From: Omphiscola glabra
Lineage: Eukaryota; Mollusca; Gastropoda; Lymnaeidae
DNA: 64,000 nt
Assembly: GCA_964017045.1 (NCBI GenBank)
Contig: OZ024808.1
Span: 20,701,284-20,765,283 of the forward strand
Direction: 5' to 3'
Part shown: piece by piece, positions 1 to 12,400 of the stretch
Position numbering within the stretch: the first letter of the stretch is position 1
Layout of the letters: each line of letters opens with the position of its first letter
The notes under the pieces: model-generated
What the model was told of the DNA's origin: nothing
Database searches by the model: none
What the model saw: the letters and a program-made list of their open reading frames with translations, nothing else
Position numbers and translations under genes: made by a program

Positions 1-121
1 CATATTTTGTTTTGTAAACCTATTGAAGCAGGTGAGATTAGGCTGTGGAACAAGACTTTAAAAGGGAAATTTCAGCTGCCGAAAAACTTTTCTAGTTTTG
101 TTTTCTTTTGGATACATTGAA

Positions 122-309
122 AATTTAACATATTTTACTGAACATTGAACATATTTTACTGAATGTTGAACATATTTTACTGAACATTGAACATATTTTA
201 CTGAACATTAAACATATTTTACTGAACATCAAACATGATTTACAGAACATTGAACATATTTTACTGTAAATTGAGCATTTTTACTGCAAATTGAACATAG
301 TTTGCTGAA
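122..309. repeat. 21-bp AT-rich minisatellite
   Basis: About nine diverged copies of a 21-bp unit (core aacatattttactgaacatt) lie head to tail. Copies differ at one to four positions. There is no coding potential. The next 600 bases hold only a short CA run near 500-520 and no gene. Confidence 0.9.
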
Positions 310-950
310 CAGAGCGCAGCGTGATCCAAATGGATATAGCCATCGAAACAGCTGATTAAAGATGTGTCAAAAAATTTAAGAGTTTGGAAAGAAAGTGCCA
401 GGAAGCGGAAGGATGTGCTAATGTAACCGTGCACTTAATGAACACCCGATGGCTCTCAGTCTGGCTTTAAAGCAAATATTTGTCTTAAAATATTCAAGCA
501 TCACACACACACACACACACAATAATGGACGGTCTTTTGTTTGAAAGAGGAATTGTATCGTCAACATGATGAAATTATTCATCAAACAGGGCTTTCTCAG
601 TGGGCGATGGCACACAAGGGCTGTTGCCCTGTCATTTGAATCATCAGCTATGAAGTATTGGTGGATAGGTTTACAGCGCTAAAGTCAACTTAAACAAGCC
701 GTGCTTTGAGCTCATCTCAAATGCGCTCTCAACAAACACAGCCATGATTTTATTTTTAGCACACCTAGAAAAAATTATCGTGGTATTCTTAAAGGGGTAC
801 TCTGAATGGTGGGAGACGCCCAAGGTGACAAGGCTCTGCCGTTTCAAAGTTCAAAACGTGTAGAACGTTTATATGCTCAAAGGAGTAATGTTGGCAATCT
901 AGACATACGAAAATACAACAAAACAACTATTTGAAATTCAGCGTCAAGAT

Positions 951-1078
951 AGTACACGGGTCAATGCTACACTGTTCAACGCTACACGGGTCAATGCTAC
1001 CCAGGTCAATGCTATCCATGTCAATGCTACCCAGGTCAATGCTACCCATGTCAATGTTACACTTGTCAACGCTGCACG
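951..1078. repeat. 15-bp minisatellite
   Basis: Roughly eight copies of a 15-bp unit (ggtcaatgctacccag-like) in tandem. Unit length is a multiple of three, so a short spurious open frame crosses it. From here to about 1890 I see AT-rich sequence with no supported gene. Confidence 0.85.
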
Positions 1079-1889
1079 ACTGGTTATTTGTAGAGATTTA
1101 TGATTTCGTTTTCGTTATCTGATTCATGTGTCTTGGTAACATCTCAATAAAACAATTATGAATACAGCACAGCCATTCTCCAGACCCGAGGACCTACTCC
1201 CATTGAAGTCCACACAGATTGGCTTTACCTACTTTTTGATTATTATATTTTGTGAAACGCGATGAATTTTCACCGGTAACTAACACACGACGTTTAGAAT
1301 TCGAACAAATTACAATTTTATAGCGCGGAGAACTTTTGGTAAATGGACACAACTGTTGCATTTATTAAAGTACGTTTTCAAAAATCATAAATAACATTTG
1401 TTAAAAGATGTGTGATTTTAAAGGCTAAATTCCGACTAATCGTAATATTAATTGGGATTTAATTATTATTGTTTGTTTTTTTACATATGTAAGGGTTACA
1501 TTATCTTCAATCTTGCAGACAAAAAAAAAAGAAAAGGCAGAATAGTATGTACAGTTGTAAGTTAATTTCTTCTGCGATTAACTTTATGTCTCACACAATT
1601 CTTCTTCATGAAGTTATAAAACTTTTTTTTTTTTTGCTTATGTGACAAAAAATTTTTTCCCTCTTCTTTCCACCAGTAGATCAGATACTTAGTCCACTTA
1701 CTTTGTCCTTTCTAATACCATCCTGCAATAGTGAAATGCACTTACAAGTCTGCGAGGGAAAAGAAGAAACAAAAACTAGTTTCCAATCAGTCGGTTATCG
1801 ATGTATATCATCATTGATCCCTACCCTCCCCCTAGTTTGTAGAATATTATGAATTATTTTTTTTAAAATCTTTTATATTAATTGTCCTT

Positions 1890-2365
1890 GTATGGTTGGC
1901 TTGCAGGCTTGACCTACGGACGGCTAATTGACCCACTTACGTCAAACTATCAAGTTGAATCTTGGCACGGAGACGCGTTGTCAATGACAACACATTCCGT
2001 CTAATTTACAGACGTACACCCCCGTCACACACCCCCCCCCCCGCCCCCCAAATTCGAACCGCCAAAAATCTGCTTTTCCAGCTTTTCAAGTGGAAGATAA
2101 AATAAATTTACCCACAACTTCTCTTTTTTAGGGCAAAATATCACAAGTGCGTTTAGTACGTAAAATGTTCTCTTGTTTTTCTAAAATTGTTGTTGAAATA
2201 AATCTGTGGTGCAGAGGCGGGTTGGTCATTAGAATATTAAAATTGTCCAGGGGCGTGAAAAGAGTGCGGTTGTGAGTCTTGAAGAAGGTGGGAGGGGGGG
2301 GTCGGGCAGCACAAATTGGGATTCTTATAAATTGCGTTACTTGTATCCATGTTTTGTCAATTTTC
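1890..2365 (+). repeat. Dispersed repeat R1, copy a
   Basis: This stretch matches 8040-8400 in order and orientation. Shared parts include a tcaagttgaa/cttgac block, the 'caatgacaacacattc' block, a 'agtgcgttt.gt.cgt' block, 'gaatattaa' followed by 'caggggcgtg', and a terminal G-rich run followed by 'aattgggattctt'. An inverted partial copy is near 37740-37850. No open reading frame of a known transposase or RT is visible. It is an old interspersed repeat of unknown class. Confidence 0.6.
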
Positions 2366-3360
2366 AGCCCCACCCTGCAATGCTCGATATTACATTTATT
2401 AAAAAAGATTTATACAAACATTTTAGTTTTCAGGTGTTGTTTAATAACAATCCCAAAGTTGACGCCAGTAGGTTCCTTCCCTTGATTCCTAACTCGTATT
2501 CAAATATTGGAGACGTTCAATTTCTCATTTAACATAATATGTTAGTGAATGAAATTGGACAACTTAATTCATATCGTTAACATCTCATGAGGCCCGGGGG
2601 GGTGGGGATTTGGGGGGCGGGGCGCACTCTTTGACACGAATCCTTCTCTTGCTAATCATAACTTATGTCTGCAGTGACAAATCTGCTCAATACCAGGAAG
2701 TTCCAAAAGTTTGTGATTCCTGGTTACTCCATGCAAAGATCTCTTGTTTTTTTTTACACAAATTAATTGTTATTGTAATATTAAAAACTCAGATGATCCA
2801 TTGGGGAGCAGCCGGAATGACTAGCAGCCAGAATGACTGCTGGGTTGGCTTTTTATCGATTCGATTGTCAATTCTAAATGACAATGTTTGTATTTTACTG
2901 TTAAAGTTTGCGCAGTTCGTTTGCACACTGACTTCACACGCTAATGGGTATTAGACAGCAATACTGTGTACGGGATTAGTGCATCTGTTGTTTGTTAAAG
3001 GGGGAAATGTGAAAGAGTGTCCAGTTTGGGTTTGGGGGCAATTATAGTGCGTCACATTGTAATGGCCAATACGCAAGTAGAAATACTTTTTTTTTTTTTG
3101 AATTTAGTTTTATTGTTTTCTGGCAAATCTTCCGTCTTTTTTAAAAAAATAGTATTCTTACTAAAGTCCAACAACAATCAACGTAGACAATGAAATTTAT
3201 TTTCATGGTTTTGAGATCGAGCAATGGTGATGACAACACTCGAGTTCATGAGACTTAGAAATCTGAACGTCATGGAGCTGTCACAGCCAATCGAAACTGT
3301 CCAGATGTATTTGAAAGATTACTGAAACAGATCTTCTTACTTCAGGGAAACGGTTTTCGT
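2366..3360. other. Intergenic, no supported gene
   Basis: AT-rich sequence with homopolymer runs and a G-rich patch near 2590-2630. Short open frames here show no family motif, no flanking splice signals I trust and no repeat structure. Confidence 0.5.
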
Positions 3361-3369
3361 TGGGCGCCA

Positions 3370-3482
3370 GCGCGTGTGTGTGTGTTTGCATGAGTGTGTG
3401 TGTCTGTGTGTCCGCGTGTGTATGTGTGTGTGTATGTGAGTATGCGGGCTTGCGAGCGTGTGTGTGTGTGTGTGTGTGTGTT
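3370..3482. repeat. GT/CA microsatellite
   Basis: Imperfect (GT)n tract with GTAT, GTCT and GCGT interruptions and a pure run near 3460-3480. The open frames crossing it encode only Thr/His repeats and are artefacts. Confidence 0.9.
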
Positions 3483-3519
3483 AGTGCGTACATGTGCCCG
3501 GAACATCGTTCCACTTGCG

Positions 3520-4690
3520 AGTTGATCCATAAATAGGTTTATAACTAAGATTATTTTATCGAGCGAAGCAGATGGAAATCTGAAGTCAAAGTTAACATGT
3601 CATAATTAGTGCAATCTTTTTTTTTTAAAGTTGTATTTACAAATAGTCATTACAAATGCAACTTTGTAGTATCATTTATTATGACGAAACATCTCAATAT
3701 CAATGTTACTATATATTCAATGATATAAGATACAATTTAAATCTTTTTTTTGTGTAGCCGGGTGGTTACAGGTTAAAACACAAACAAAAAGCAGGTCCTG
3801 AGAACTATAGCGTTGTTTAATGTAAAAGGTACAATCCGTTCACACACAATCTCCTCTCCACACTTTGCAACACATCAACCCGTCAAAAAGACTGCCCCGA
3901 GTTCACATTTCCCCTGCTTATATCTAGTCACCATGTGTCCACGTCATGAGCTGTTTTACCAGTTCCCCGTGGGACAGGCATACCCAGCTCATGACGTGGA
4001 TGCCTGGCAGAAAACCTCGTGTGACCCATAGGTGGCACCCTGCAACATAGGTGGGTGCCACCTTATGCAAACAAATTTAGCCAAGGTTGTGCAAAATAGA
4101 AGTTAAAACAAAATTATACAAAAAGTGGCACATTGCCACATTTGTAACAAACCAATTAATACATGGGAGATGAAATAAACATTATTTTTATTTTTTAAAA
4201 GCTTTATTTAATATTTAAAAAACAAAACAAAAAACACTCACTAAACACTGACTTAACCTCTGACAACCCCCATGAGCAATTACACCCGGAACAATAGCAA
4301 ATGCTTCACTGTGCCTCGGAGTAACACAGTGCAACATAAACAATCATTCTTCCAATGCACAATAATCGCTTGGAATCACCTGGACAATACAGCCGGGAAC
4401 TCGACATCTATCGAAAGCTTTCAAGGCTGCCCTGGCATCTGCTAGGAGCCGTTAGCATGGCAGCATTGCTTCTCCAACCATTGCAAATACTCCAGTATAT
4501 GGATGCAGCAAGGTACCGAACCAGAACCAGAACCAGAGAAAAAAAAAACAAAAAAAACGTGTAATCACTTAAATAAATTTGTTACCCGCCCCTCACTACT
4601 GCTGGGCTACAAACCCCCTCCCACTATTCTGTTTACAAACTCTTAATAATTTTAGTGAAAAAAGGCTTCTACGATCGTTTGTTAACATAC
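3520..4690. other. Intergenic, no supported gene
   Basis: AT-rich sequence with poly-T and poly-A runs. A short imperfect palindrome around ctcatgacgt lies near 3940-4000. No gene, RNA or array is evident. Confidence 0.45.
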
Positions 4691-4697
4691 CGTAGAC

Positions 4698-4898
4698 CAG
4701 TGGTTCTCAACCTTCCCAAAAACGCGACCCCTTAATACAGTTCCTCATGTTGTGGCGACCAATACAACCACACAATTATTTTCGTTGCCACTTCATAATT
4801 GTAGAGTATAATGTGTTTCCCGGTGATCTTTGGCGACCTCCCGGGAAAAGGGTCGTTTGACCCCCGATGGGGTCGCGACCCAAGGTTGAGAACCGCTG
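4698..4898 (+). mobile_element. SPIN-like hAT MITE, intact, with 8-bp TSD
   Basis: A 201-bp element starts cagtggttctcaacctt and ends ggttgagaaccgctg, giving near-perfect terminal inverted repeats of about 15 bp. It is flanked by the perfect 8-bp duplication ccgtagac (4690-4697 and 4899-4906), as expected for hAT elements. Internal blocks such as 'aatacagttcctcatgttgt', 'attattttcgttgc', 'cttcataa' and 'gggtcgcgaccc' are those I recall from SPIN (SPACE INVADERS) elements. It is non-autonomous: no transposase. Related copies lie at 34826-35023 and 61610-61714. Confidence 0.85.
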
Positions 4899-5608
4899 CC
4901 GTAGACATTCATTGATCAGATGTTTACAGATCGTGACTTGCATTTATTTCATGGACATTTCAATCCTATTTCATGGACCAGGAAAACTTAAAAAGAAAAA
5001 TATTTTTAAAACTTAGTTCCAGATAATCGACGTGAATCTTTAACACGACGGACTTTTCGTTAATTTCAAAGAAAGTGGGTCATCAAGTGGCAGGCGTTGT
5101 GTGTACACAGTGAGTAGCCTGATCTGTTGCTGTCGGCGCATAGGGTCATAGAGTGCGGTTTACAGTGGACCTATCATATGTCTGTGCAAAGCTAAGCTTA
5201 ACAAGTTAAGTCTTAAGGATTTGTGAAAATTAAATTTGTTTGTCACGTTTATAGTTCGGGCAAAGATAACCCCATTGCAGTTCTAGTTAAACAGGCTAAT
5301 CCGCAGCAATGTATAAACCTAAAGAATAACCCCCAAAAAATAAATTGGATAAACATTTTGTTAAGAATAATAATTACATTGGAGATATTTAATTTTACTC
5401 AATAATTTTCGCTACATAATTTTTAAAAAGTTAAATTTAATATTCCTAAATTATGATTCACGCCGGAATTAACATAAAAACAAAATCTTGTTCAATTGTG
5501 TTTTGTATTTCCACATACAAGGTCAATATTGATTGGATTTATATACAGGAACGTCATTTCTGTAGGGCAGGTTGGGGCAATTACCCCATCCCACTGAATT
5601 GACATGTA

Positions 5609-5695
5609 CAGTGGCGCCTCCAGTAATATAGAACTTAACAAGCAGACCAAGCTTTAGGTTTCCCCCCACTGAAAATACCCGAAATGACGCCACTG
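5609..5695. mobile_element. Possible 87-bp MITE
   Basis: The segment begins cagtggcgcc and ends gacgccactg, an inverted terminal match of about 8-10 bp. No clear target duplication flanks it, so this may be a decayed or chance structure. It carries no open frame. Confidence 0.3.
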
Positions 5696-5949
5696 TTAGT
5701 AAAACAATAAAGAAGCAGAATATTTGGTATAATTTCGAAAGATTTAACCGTAAAATATCTTGGAATATGTATTTAATTTTTTTTTTTTTTTAAATTGTAT
5801 TGACGCTATTTACTTGAAACCATGAATGTAGATTTGTTAGAAGCATCCCAGTGTCCCAGTATCCCATTACATCAGTAATAAATTATTTACATTTGCCTCA
5901 TTCAGTTTATCCATACCATGGAACTGTATATCGTGCCTAAATTAATTGA

Positions 5950-5955
5950 TTTATT
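5950..5955 (-). promoter_or_regulatory. Candidate poly(A) signal for gene 1
   Basis: AATAAA on the minus strand, about 170 bases past the gene 1 stop codon. A closer ATTAAA lies at 6013-6018. Either could direct 3' end formation; the choice is inferred from position only. Confidence 0.4.
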
Positions 5956-6125
5956 CAATAATCAGTAGATTCAGGATCCCTTGTTTAAACAATGTTACAC
6001 AACATTCGAACATTTAATTGATTAGTCATTGATCTTTGATTTGAACTTCCTGTTTTTTAAATGTTATTAACCAAATATTTTTTCTTTTTTTTATAAAAAA
6101 TGTATTATTTTAAAAAAAAAAACCC

Positions 6126-6409
6126 TTACAAATAATTTACTGCAGATCTGAATTGAACAAATTTACCCCCTATCGTGAAACCAGCCCTCACAATAGTCTG
6201 AGACGCGCTGAACGTCTTGTCGTACGTCTTACATTCCTTGAGCACGTGATCAAACATGACATACGCACATTGTGGATCCTCTTCGCACTGGAAGCAGCAT
6301 TCCGTATAGGTGCGGGAAATCCCGATCCAACGTTGCGCTGTCTGGGTGCTTTTTGGTGCAATGTCTCTCCCGATACGCACATACATTGGTTGCGGGTAAT
6401 TCACTACTA
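6126..6409 (-). CDS. Gene 1 exon 4: PAN/apple-like domain and stop
   Basis: A strong acceptor (ttcccccacag) starts the exon in phase 1. It encodes NYPQPMYVRIGRDIAP, then YTECCFQCEEDPQCAY and FDHVLKECKTYD. This CxxC, C and EC-x-x-Y spacing, with a following hydrophobic strand, is PAN/apple-like. It ends at TAA 6126. A GTAAAT just before the stop (after 6141) could be a donor to a further exon, but no continuation was found to the left. Confidence 0.78.
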
Positions 6410-9400
6410 CTGTGGGGGAAAAATATATATATTCATGAAATTTCTAAGCGTATCTTTGAATATTGGCAAACTGATTTTTTTTTAAAAATAAAGTTTACAA
6501 ACACACAAAATGTGTGCTTGTTAGACATGGAGTCACGTATCTGTTATAAGGTTTTGAAAACTTAATGTGTTTTAAGATTTGGCTCGTAGAGTGAACAATA
6601 CGTAACACAGGAGTGAAATCCAGCATGCAAAGAAAAACAATACCAATGCTAGTAATTCTAACAATATTCATTTAATTATACTATTAAATTTCTTTAAACA
6701 TACAAATTGAAATATAGAGAAACCAAAAGCAACAAAAATAATGAATTTACAGCAAGCGAAAGGGTAAATCCTCATAAAATACAAATATTAATTAACATAC
6801 ACAGATATAGAGAGTACAATTTTGCACTTATATAGCTCCTTATAAATGTTAGGAAACATTGCAAAAATCGCTCCTGGCTAGGAAAGCTGACGGCCTTTAA
6901 TATAGGGATTGAATGAGAGTGATCAGGTGAAGAAATTCTAGAAATTGAGTTACCTAAAAGCATTATTTAGAAACAAAATAGAGCGTATTTTAACGCAAAC
7001 AACCCTTTCCCAATCAAGAGATGGGTGGGTACGGAGTGACCCAGCACATAACTTGGTGACTTCAATAAAAGAGCAAAAATAAGGACAAGTGGTGGCGGCC
7101 ACAATGGTAATATTAGGCTTACAAACATGCTTTAATATATGTATTGCATTAAAATTCAGCACATGCGTGAGTTAATTAATATTTCATTTGAATTGTCATT
7201 AACATATTCAATTAATTTTAATTTTAATTCAATAAATTGTCCCTTTAAAAATGATTTTATCGTATTTTCTAACATTAAGGTAAGCGTAGGTAAGTACATT
7301 GGTTCTGGCTAACAACAATGGCCCTAGGAGAAATTCCTATTGACAGTTTAGAGGTAACTGGGATATTTCGAATGGGATACATACAAAAAAGAGGCATGGT
7401 TGCAAGGGTGCTGTAGCGTGGGTATGTGGGTGGAGATTAGCCACTGTCAGCCATGCGAACGTACTGCTTAACGCGACATTCATCTCATTGTATTTCACAA
7501 ACCAGCTGGATCACGTGGCAATATGGACACCATGTAGGGAACACATGGTGAGCATAATTTTTTTCCACTTATTACAATAATTTAAAGTACCAACTATATT
7601 TATATTTTTTAAATGTGAAACCTCACATACATTAACAGTTTAATAAATAAGCCCACACTTCTATTTATTCTACTGGCCGCAATTACTTGTGAAGCATTGT
7701 AGTTGGGGTGGGGGGCGTTGAGTAGAGAAATCAATGGCGAAAACACTATAAGAGATTTAGTCGATCTCATCCTACTTGACAAATTCAAAACGAAGATCAC
7801 GTTTTTTTAAGGTAAGACAATTTCACATACAAACCCAATAAGGATAAGATGAGCACCCCTGTTGTCTGCACTTAAGGACAGCCGATGATTTACCAATAAA
7901 ATCGATTGCGTCGCTTCGCAGATACAAGATAAACTTCACAGAGACGATGTTTCTCAACAAGTGGGTTTAGTGGTTCTCAACAAAGGGTTTTTCTCCTTTC
8001 TCCATATTCGAAATTCCTTTATTATTAAAATTCCCTTACGTGTCTGGCTGGCTGGCAAAGTTTTCGGAACGGCTATTTGATCCACTGCCCGTCAAGCTCT
8101 CGAGCTGAAACTTGACGCATAGTGTCGTTTCCGATGGCAACACATTCTATCAAAGTTTCATCACCACCCCCTATGTGATTCTTTATAAAAAAAATTGATT
8201 GCTAGTGCGTTTGGTGCGTGATATTTTCTATTGTTTGTTTTTTTTTTTCTGAAATAGTTATTAAAATAAATCTGCTGTGTAAAATGTGGGTGGGTCATCA
8301 GAATATTAAGATAGTTCAGGGGCGTGGAAAAAATGTGTGGTTGTGAGCTTTAGGGGAAGTGGGGGGGGGGGTGCACTAATTGGGATTCTTATATAGTGCC
8401 TAACTTGCAGGCATGTTTTGTCAAATTTTCAAACCCACACCATTGCTGGATAGTACGCTTGTATGGGTTGTTTATTGAAAACTGTTTTTGAGTGAAGCAT
8501 TTGTATTTTAGATGCAATAGGGTTAAATGAATTTTTTTTTTAATTTTAGATATATGCAGCCCCTAGGATTGTTGTGGTACTTTTTCTTGCGCTATCAATT
8601 GTTTAAGTACGTCTTGAATCCACTAAAAAAGTAGCAATGTAATTTTAATGTGTACCTAAATGGACTTCTATTATTAAATTTAAAAAAAAAGAATTACATA
8701 GGGAACTCTAGAACTTAATAAAAAAAAACTTTTGCTTATTACATATAGTAAGTGGTTAATGAAGAAGAAAAACTTGCTATCACTTAATGTAAATGGACAC
8801 TCTGTTCTTATAACTTGATCTTTTTTTTTTCGCCCACCCTCTGAAATGTCACTCTGTAGTGAAGCGAGCTTTATGGAATATATTGTCAATGTCTTTTTTT
8901 TCTTTTTCGGATGAAATTTTGTGCCACGATAAATTTTAAATGATATCAGAGGTTCCCAAACCTGAAATTAAAGAGCATTGCTTAAATTAAAGCAAATTTA
9001 CATCGTCGGGGGGGGGGGGGGGGGGGTTATGCATTACCGTAACGCTCACACAAGGCGAAGTATTCGGAGTAGCACAGTGATGTTCCAAAACCTGGGCTGC
9101 GATCGTCGGTCCTTATACGGACACACCACTGAATGTCTGAAATCATGATTGAAGCAAACAATTGTGAGACATTGCTGAACACTTAATGAAAACAAAGAGC
9201 CTGCTGAATTGATTTTAATATCTTTATATAAAAAGATTTCATGTTGGTTCTGATATAGTCATGGTTAAAACGCGATGAAGGATAAGAAGCTATGCTTGTT
9301 ATTTGAGAAATCGATGCTGTGATTATAATGAAGCAATTGCAGTGGTCAATTTATGTACAGATTGTTTGGCAAATATCGATAATAAAACTTGCATTCTTAA

Positions 9401-12400
9401 ACTGGAATTATGCTATTTTTTGATGGTTTTTTTCCATCTTTCTTTACATTGTTTGTTTTAGCCAAGATAAAAATTGCAAATTTCTTTACCTTTTACGAAA
9501 ATGTATATGTCAACAAAAGCCATGAGCCATTCGGTGACTTATCTCTGCCAAGTCAATTTCAGGTCATTGTCAAGTTACAGCTAAATTTGTCTGAAGTCTA
9601 GTATGGGAATTCACTTATAATTGATGCGACTGAATATTATGTTTGATTACGCGCAGTTCATTTTTTTCGGAGAGATTAATTTGTTAGTGAACGCTCTTCC
9701 TGCGCTTGACTTGGTGGGCGCACTTTATGCTCATTATGACGTATTGTCTAGTCTGGATTGTGAAGTACGTTTAGGTCGTCTGGCAGTCTTGAAATAGACT
9801 TCGTATAAGGATTTTGTGTTTTATTTCACTCTGTTAGCGAGCTGCGCCATGCGTGTCTATATGGAAATTACAGTCTGGGCATTTACATTTGATAATAAAG
9901 TTGTTTTTATTGAGAAAAAAAGGCTTGAGTTGATTCAGTGCTAGTACGACGTATTCATCATCATCATCATCATCATGTCCCTTAGTCCTCGGACCGTTGG
10001 GGACGCTACAGGTGACATGAAAACTATTCTTCTCATTCCTCTCGGTCTTCAACAATAATTGTCTCATGTCACTGACAGTCGGTACCGGCTTAAGCAGCAC
10101 ACACACTTGCACACAAACCTTCTCAGCATTACGTAGATATTCCGGCTCGGCCAGTCTCCACGTCACGCCGACCGCCCTGTCGCCAGTGCTCCAGAAAAAG
10201 TCCTGCCAGTTCTGTATGTACCGTAAATCAACCCATGGCTCGCCAAGGCTGTCAGGAATAATCACGACATTATTTGTTTTTAGTTTCTAAGTTGTTTCAT
10301 TTTGCCCCAAGGGGGAAGGGAGGGAGGGGAGGGGAGTGTATGGTTAGTCAACTTGACAGCCAATAGTAAAATACAAAAATAATAATATGAACACTGCATT
10401 CAAACTCAGACAGACTGCACTAAACCAATACTATTAAGAATGAGCTATAGGGACATAACGCTTAAAACACGAAAATATTTTGATACGTTCGGACTCTTAA
10501 AAACAATCATAGTTATTTTCTATTATTTTACGGAAATCGAATAAATTTTCATGCGCAAAAAATATTATATTTCCGCTTTTATTTTAGCAAAGGTTTAAGT
10601 ATTAATATTATAAATTATAAATACATATAAAGAAACGACTAAGGAACAATCTTAAGCATTTTATATGCGTTTGAAAGTTATGAAAAAAAATTAAATAGAA
10701 AAAATATGATCAAAGAAATACACAGTAATCATATTTATCGGGAAAACCTAAACATCAGTTGTTGTTAATGCGTTCGTTAGCGCGTTGTCAATAAGGCGAA
10801 AAAAAATTAAAATTAATAAGTTCTAAATAATCCCTCAAATGACGTCATAGTGCGAATTGCCTATTTAGCCAAAGCTAAAAGTTATCTGATTTAATAAAAG
10901 AGCGTGACAAAACTGATGATGTACATTCCCCTTCTTATAAGTAAAATTAATAAATAGCATTGATGGATTTTTAAATTGCTAAACTTAAATACTAATTTAG
11001 CGTTGTATTTTTAACATTTAATAAGTTTGTACTTTTTATTAATTCCAAAAATAAAATTTTATGAAATTTATAAAGTAGTAAAAACTATATATTTAAAAAT
11101 AATTTTAATAAGAATATGCCGTTTAATTAAATTGGTGCACTAAAACTAAATAGCCAAATAGCATTTTTAATGCACGTATCAATTATCTAGATAAGAACAA
11201 AGCATATTAAATGCAAACAAAATCTTTTTGCGTAAGTAAGGGGGCTACAATCTAGTGGATCATTTATTTATTTTTTTAAAACTCTGAGGGCGGGGGGGAG
11301 TTCACTATACATTCATTTTTCCCAATGCAGCACAAGATATGCCTCAGAATAAATTTGATCAATAATTAACCTTCTTCGATACATTCATATCGATGGTAGG
11401 AAATTGAGTTCATGCATTTTTACTTGGATGACAATATCTTTCAATCCAATGACATTTCAGTTGTAAAACAAAAAAGCTATATTCCCATTTTACATATGAA
11501 CATATGTTAACCCATTAAGAAAATCAATGACTTTAACAAAACATAAAAATATTTACATAATTATACCCATGTATATCAAAACCCAATCACTTTACACAAG
11601 TGACAATTTAATTTTAAAAATAGAGATTTTATTAGATAGACAGACAGACAAATACACAGATAGATTATAGATAGATAGAGATGTAGATAAAAGGTATATA
11701 GACAGATGGATGAATGGATGCATGAAAGGATGGATGGATGGAAGGGTGGGTGGGTGGGTGAGAGGATGAATGGATGGATAGATAGGTAGGTAGAAAGATA
11801 GGTAGGTAGGTAGGTTGGTAAGTAGGTAGATAGATATATAGGTAGGTAGATAGATAGATTGGTAGATAGATACAGACCTGTTAACTATTACGATTTTAGT
11901 GTACAATGTACGATTTTGAGGTGTATATATTATATATACTGTGTGTTTTTTTACTATTAAGATAATGTATTGAACGATTTTGTGATGATATTGTACGATT
12001 TTAAGATTTTGAGGTAAACAGGTCTGTAGATAGTAGCTGGATAGGTAGATAGGTAGATAGGTAGATAGGTAGTTAATTAGGTAGGTAGGTAGGTGGGTAG
12101 GTAGGTAGGTGGGTAGGTATGCAGGCAGGCATGTAGATGGTAAATAGGTAGATAGGTAGATGATAGATTGATAGATAGATAAAAAGACATTCAGACAAAC
12201 AGACAGGCAGTTAGACAGAAAGAGAGAAAGAAAGAGAGACAGAATGAGAGACAGAGAGACAAACAGAGAGACATACAGAGAGACAGACATACAGAGAGAC
12301 AGACAGAGAGACAGACAGACAGACAGACAGATAGATAGAGAGACATACAGAGAGACAGACATATAGACAGACAAAGAGACAGACAGAGAGGCAGACAGAG

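Noticed and set aside
6153..6565. Plus-strand open frames opposite gene 1 exon 4
   Set aside because: Shadows of the PAN-like exon; no independent motif.
9834..10118. Continuation of gene 1 exon 2 through an Asp-rich stretch
   Set aside because: The extension translates GT-repeat and (TGA)n sequence, lacks lectin features, and breaks phase with exon 3.
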